From Numida meleagris (lineage: Eukaryota; Chordata; Aves; Galliformes; Numididae), in assembly GCF_002078875.1 (NCBI RefSeq), contig NC_034412.1, forward strand, positions 83,928,897 to 83,992,896: a stretch of 64,000 nt of DNA, given 5' to 3'. Positions 60,571 through 64,000 of this stretch are shown in pieces. A program made the position numbers and the translations under genes. The notes under the pieces were generated by a model. That model searched no databases. It was not told the DNA's origin and worked only from the letters and a program-made list of their open reading frames with translations. The stretch's first letter is position 1. Every line of letters starts with the position of its first letter.

Positions 60571-63500
60571 ATCAAATGTGTCTCTTGTAATGATGTGATG
60601 AGTTGCCAAACAATCTGAGATTATTTTAAGTGTTTTGTTCATATTCTGGTTTATAATTGCAAAGGGTTCTGGGGGGTTGGAATCCTTTTTTTTTTTTTCT
60701 CCCCTCTCTTTTGTGGGATGGTTTGTTATTTTTGTTTGTTTTTGTTTGTCTTTGAACTTGTTGTAAGGCAGATGTTTCCATCAGATATTCTGCTTGGTTT
60801 CTTACTGAGACTTTTATATAAAAAATTATAAAACGTTTGCCAAAAATCTGAGTTGCCATATTTTATTACCCTTTAACCATATTGCTGTGAAATTTGTTTT
60901 TACAAATGTTCTTGGTTGGGGCCATCTCTATAGCTAATGCTGATCCTGACTGGTCTAATTGTTCTACAGATGTTTATACATCAGGTCTATTAACAGTAGG
61001 GAAAGGACCGAACGGTCTACTGAGCCTAGTGTGCTATGGAATCAGATGCAAACAGAATGACAAGCTGAGTTTTTTGTGGTTTTTGTCCTTTCTGTCCTCC
61101 CACATCAGGGCTTTCTAGGCTTTTTTTCTGGAGTCCTCTACGTCTCTTCCAGTTTCCTTACATGTGAATTCAGTAGTGAGGTTGCTCGGGCAGTTCCTAA
61201 CAAACTGCCCACCACACTGTATGTTACCGTAATTTGTCCTTCTCTCTTTCTGCTGGTAATGCTTCTCCTGCCATGGTGCAGACTGTCTGTGCCTTTTTCA
61301 CAGGCAGATCTTTTCTCATGGCTTTTGGTGATGGGTTAAGCTCCTGCTTTTTAGAGCCTCCTGACTGTCTTTTGCCTAACGAGTAGAGAAACACAACCTT
61401 GAAGATCAGTTACAGCCTTTCAGAGGTCACCTAGAAGGTCTCTCACTGTCCTTCCCCTCACTAGTGGACAATATTAAGGAAAATCCTCTTGCCTGTGGAA
61501 TCTAGCTTTGATCACTTGCAAAATTATTTCATATTCTGAAGGCATTAAAGGAGTTGTGTCTCTGTGAGAGAGCTGCTTTTACTTCATCTCCAGTAGGGGA
61601 AAAAATGCCAATTCCAGCTAATATTTTTAACTTGAGTAAACTCCACTTGCTGCATTATGAATAGTATGGGAATAGCAGCTGCTGCTTCCTGCTCAATGCA
61701 ACAGACATTTCTGCCAGGCTACATCACTGCAACTCCCTGTTTGTTGGTTTTCTTTGCTAAGTACTTTGAAGTGTGTATCATCTAAAGCAGTATTAGCCAC
61801 TGCAGTTACAGTAGCGATCTCTACTGTATTTAAGCATAACTTGGAGATGGAGGTATATACATAGATTCCATGTCTTTAGCACGGTGTTCTTGAGCACTAG
61901 GAAAGCTGGAGGAGAGTGGTCAGTTTTCATTTGGGCACAGCTGAAGGCACATCTGTAAGGTTCCGAAGTTGGGCTTGTAGTCTGACTTGAGCCTTACAGC
62001 ACAGAAGGTTTGGCTAGCAAAAATACTCCATACAAAAATCACTGTAAAATCACAGGGGTTCCAATGGAGATGTTATTTTCTTTTTTTGTTACTTCCTTGG
62101 ATGTGGAGAATGTAGTATCCATTGTGCTGAAGAGCTGAGCTACATTTGGAAGGAAGGTAGCTAAGGTGTTAGTTGCTGATATGATTGTATTCAGTTGTGG
62201 AAGACAAATCGGGCACTGAGTGGAAAGCAGAGATGGCAGATGTGTTCCTACCCCATGTAACTTCTTGAGTTTGGGGGCAGGGGGAGGAGCTGCTTGGTGC
62301 TGTGAGGGAACAGTGTCCCTAAAGTGCTTTACAGCATGGCTCCAACCTCCTTTGCCTACTGTAGTGTGAGAACATGGCTGCCCTGCAACCCCAATAAATG
62401 TGTACGGTGCTTAGCTTTTTTTAATGTTATAGCACCTGTTTTTTTCTTCCAGTTCATTCTCCTGGAACCGTTTCATTTCACTGGGTACTATAATACTGAA
62501 GGAACCAGAGACATGCTGGTGGAAGATGGAGTTCAGCCCCCTGCTGAGTTTTACAGAAGGAGAAGCTGGGTCCTGCTCACCAGCTCTCAGCTGTGCGTTA
62601 GCCAGAGGACTTGGCAAGCCATCAGGATCTCTTCATATTTTCTGGCATGTTATACTTAGAAGTGCTTCACTGTCTTCAACCTAAAACTCTATGGGTTTAC
62701 CCGCTATATAGGTTTTAAATCACCTAAGTGGATTGAGGGGGAATTGTTTTTTTAACTAACTAAAGGATCATCAGTAAAAGTTCATTTGCAGTTGTCACTT
62801 TTTGATGAGGTCTGGCAAGCTTGTAGCTCTTGCAGCTGATGAAATTTCCATCCAGAGCCTGATCCAAAGTCAGTAGGGGCACTCAGCAGCTGGGGCAAGG
62901 CTTTTGCTGATGCTGGCAGCTCTATGAATGCCTTGGTTTTCTATTCCAACAGCGTCTCTAATAGCACATCTCCTTCTTAGGTGTTTTTTAAATCTGTGAC
63001 ATACATCCTAAGTACGCACGTCCACTGTTTCTTGTCTCTCTCTGTGTCTGCTTGATGTAAGTCCAATACAGGCTTGAGTGGCAGTATTAAAAATGGTCAA
63101 ATTCTGATTCCTGTATCGAGTTCTGCAATGGGAAAAGAATTTTCTTCCTCAGATTTCTGCCACTCCTTGCTTTTGGATGAGGTGGTGGGAGCTCTGTGGT
63201 TCAGTCACTGCCCCGAAGCTGGGATGTGCTGAGTGACCTCTCTATTTCCTTCCAAAGCAGCGTTTGATTTCCTTGGAGCTGTACCTGTTTATATTGTAAA
63301 GAGTAAATTTAGCTGGTCGATTTTAGCTCTCTTCCTATTAAAGCCATTCCATGTGAAATGTTTTTAGTTTTAAGGTGTAATGTAGACATCCTAATGAAGT
63401 AAGCTGACTGTACTCTCAATAGTCTGTATACTTACTCCAAGCTCTTGATCTTGGAGATTCTTGATATTAGTTCTGTGATTGTCCATGTTATTACTCAGCC

Positions 63501-64000
63501 ATTTCTTATACCAGTTCAGAAGGCTCTTATCTTTGTGACTTCAGCAGCCCTCCAACCATTTCTCTTGCCTGTAGCTGCAGTTCAGAGGAAACTGTCCGTG
63601 TCAGCCTTCTGCAGGTTTTGGCAACCTCTTAAAGATGCTGTGCTTGCTTCTTCCAATAGACCCCTTGTCCCAGCTATGGATGTCACGCTCCATTACTTCC
63701 ATCAGCTTCTCAAAAATTCTGGGCCTGCCTCAAGCAGAGTGTTTTTCTACTAAAGCATGAAAATTTAAACACCAAGGAAATTCCATTTGCATTCTAGTCT
63801 TCATTTCTAGATTCTGGTGTTTCACCAAATTTCCTTTAAAGGCTGTTTCTGACTTATACCTCTTCTTCAAATCTTAGCTTTTAAGCTCTTACCCTTACTG
63901 GCTTCAAAGGAAAAAAAATCTCCAAAAGTAAAGCATAATAAAAGTAAATATATTTGAGGGAGTTACTAGATAACTTTATTTAATGCCAGGAACAAAACAC
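60571..64000. other. Intergenic DNA downstream of BOD1L1
   Basis: No open frame above about 111 codons and none with a recognisable protein. A stray AATAAA lies near 62393. In mammals the next gene in this direction is NKX3-2, but no homeobox sequence appears within the window. Confidence 0.55.

Noticed and set aside
63445..63753. A 102-codon open frame near the right edge.
   Set aside because: Hydrophobic, unrecognisable product without splice or promoter context; likely chance.

Overview
The window is eukaryotic nuclear DNA from a bird. The evidence is several truncated CR1 LINEs with the avian 3' tail (repeats of ATTCTGTG/ATTCTATG type), an avian-style retroviral LTR, and one large intron-rich gene whose protein matches vertebrate BOD1L1 throughout. 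A galliform is plausible from the CR1 subfamilies, but species cannot be fixed by eye. Nothing prokaryotic, no CRISPR array and no tRNA or rRNA was seen.

Layout. 1-23,100 is gene-poor intergenic sequence. It holds only short chance reading frames, four CR1 pieces (about 5212-5333, 11576-11630, 19670-20746, 22173-22383), a polypurine tract, small microsatellites and a few motif clusters that might be regulatory. About 23,105-24,330 is a CpG-island promoter without a TATA box, interrupted by a 569-base run of N (23277-23845) that hides the start of the first coding exon. From 23,846 to 59,546 the plus strand carries BOD1L1: 25 visible coding exons with consistent GT-AG junctions and intron phases, giving 3001 visible residues. 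The 3' UTR runs to about 60,570. From there to 64,000 no gene was recognised.

BOD1L1 domains in order: an N-terminal Shg1/BOD1 homology region (visible residues about 23-127, exons 1-3); lysine-rich charged segments (exons 4-9); one giant 6106-base exon 10 (residues 576-2611), lysine/serine-rich at first and then acidic and internally repetitive; a run of very short exons (35, 38, 35 and 46 bases among them); two AT-hook-like motifs (exons 18 and 22); and a basic C-terminus ending KKAKR. In mammals the protein is a chromatin and replication-fork protection factor linked to the SET1A H3K4 methyltransferase and RIF1.

The observations most worth a second look are the approximately 111-bp (37-residue) in-frame tandem array inside exon 10 (about 38,204-39,280), a 98-bp exon-like island with good splice sites in intron 17 that is absent from the inferred transcript, and the cluster of micro-exons. 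I found no convincing wholly new system.
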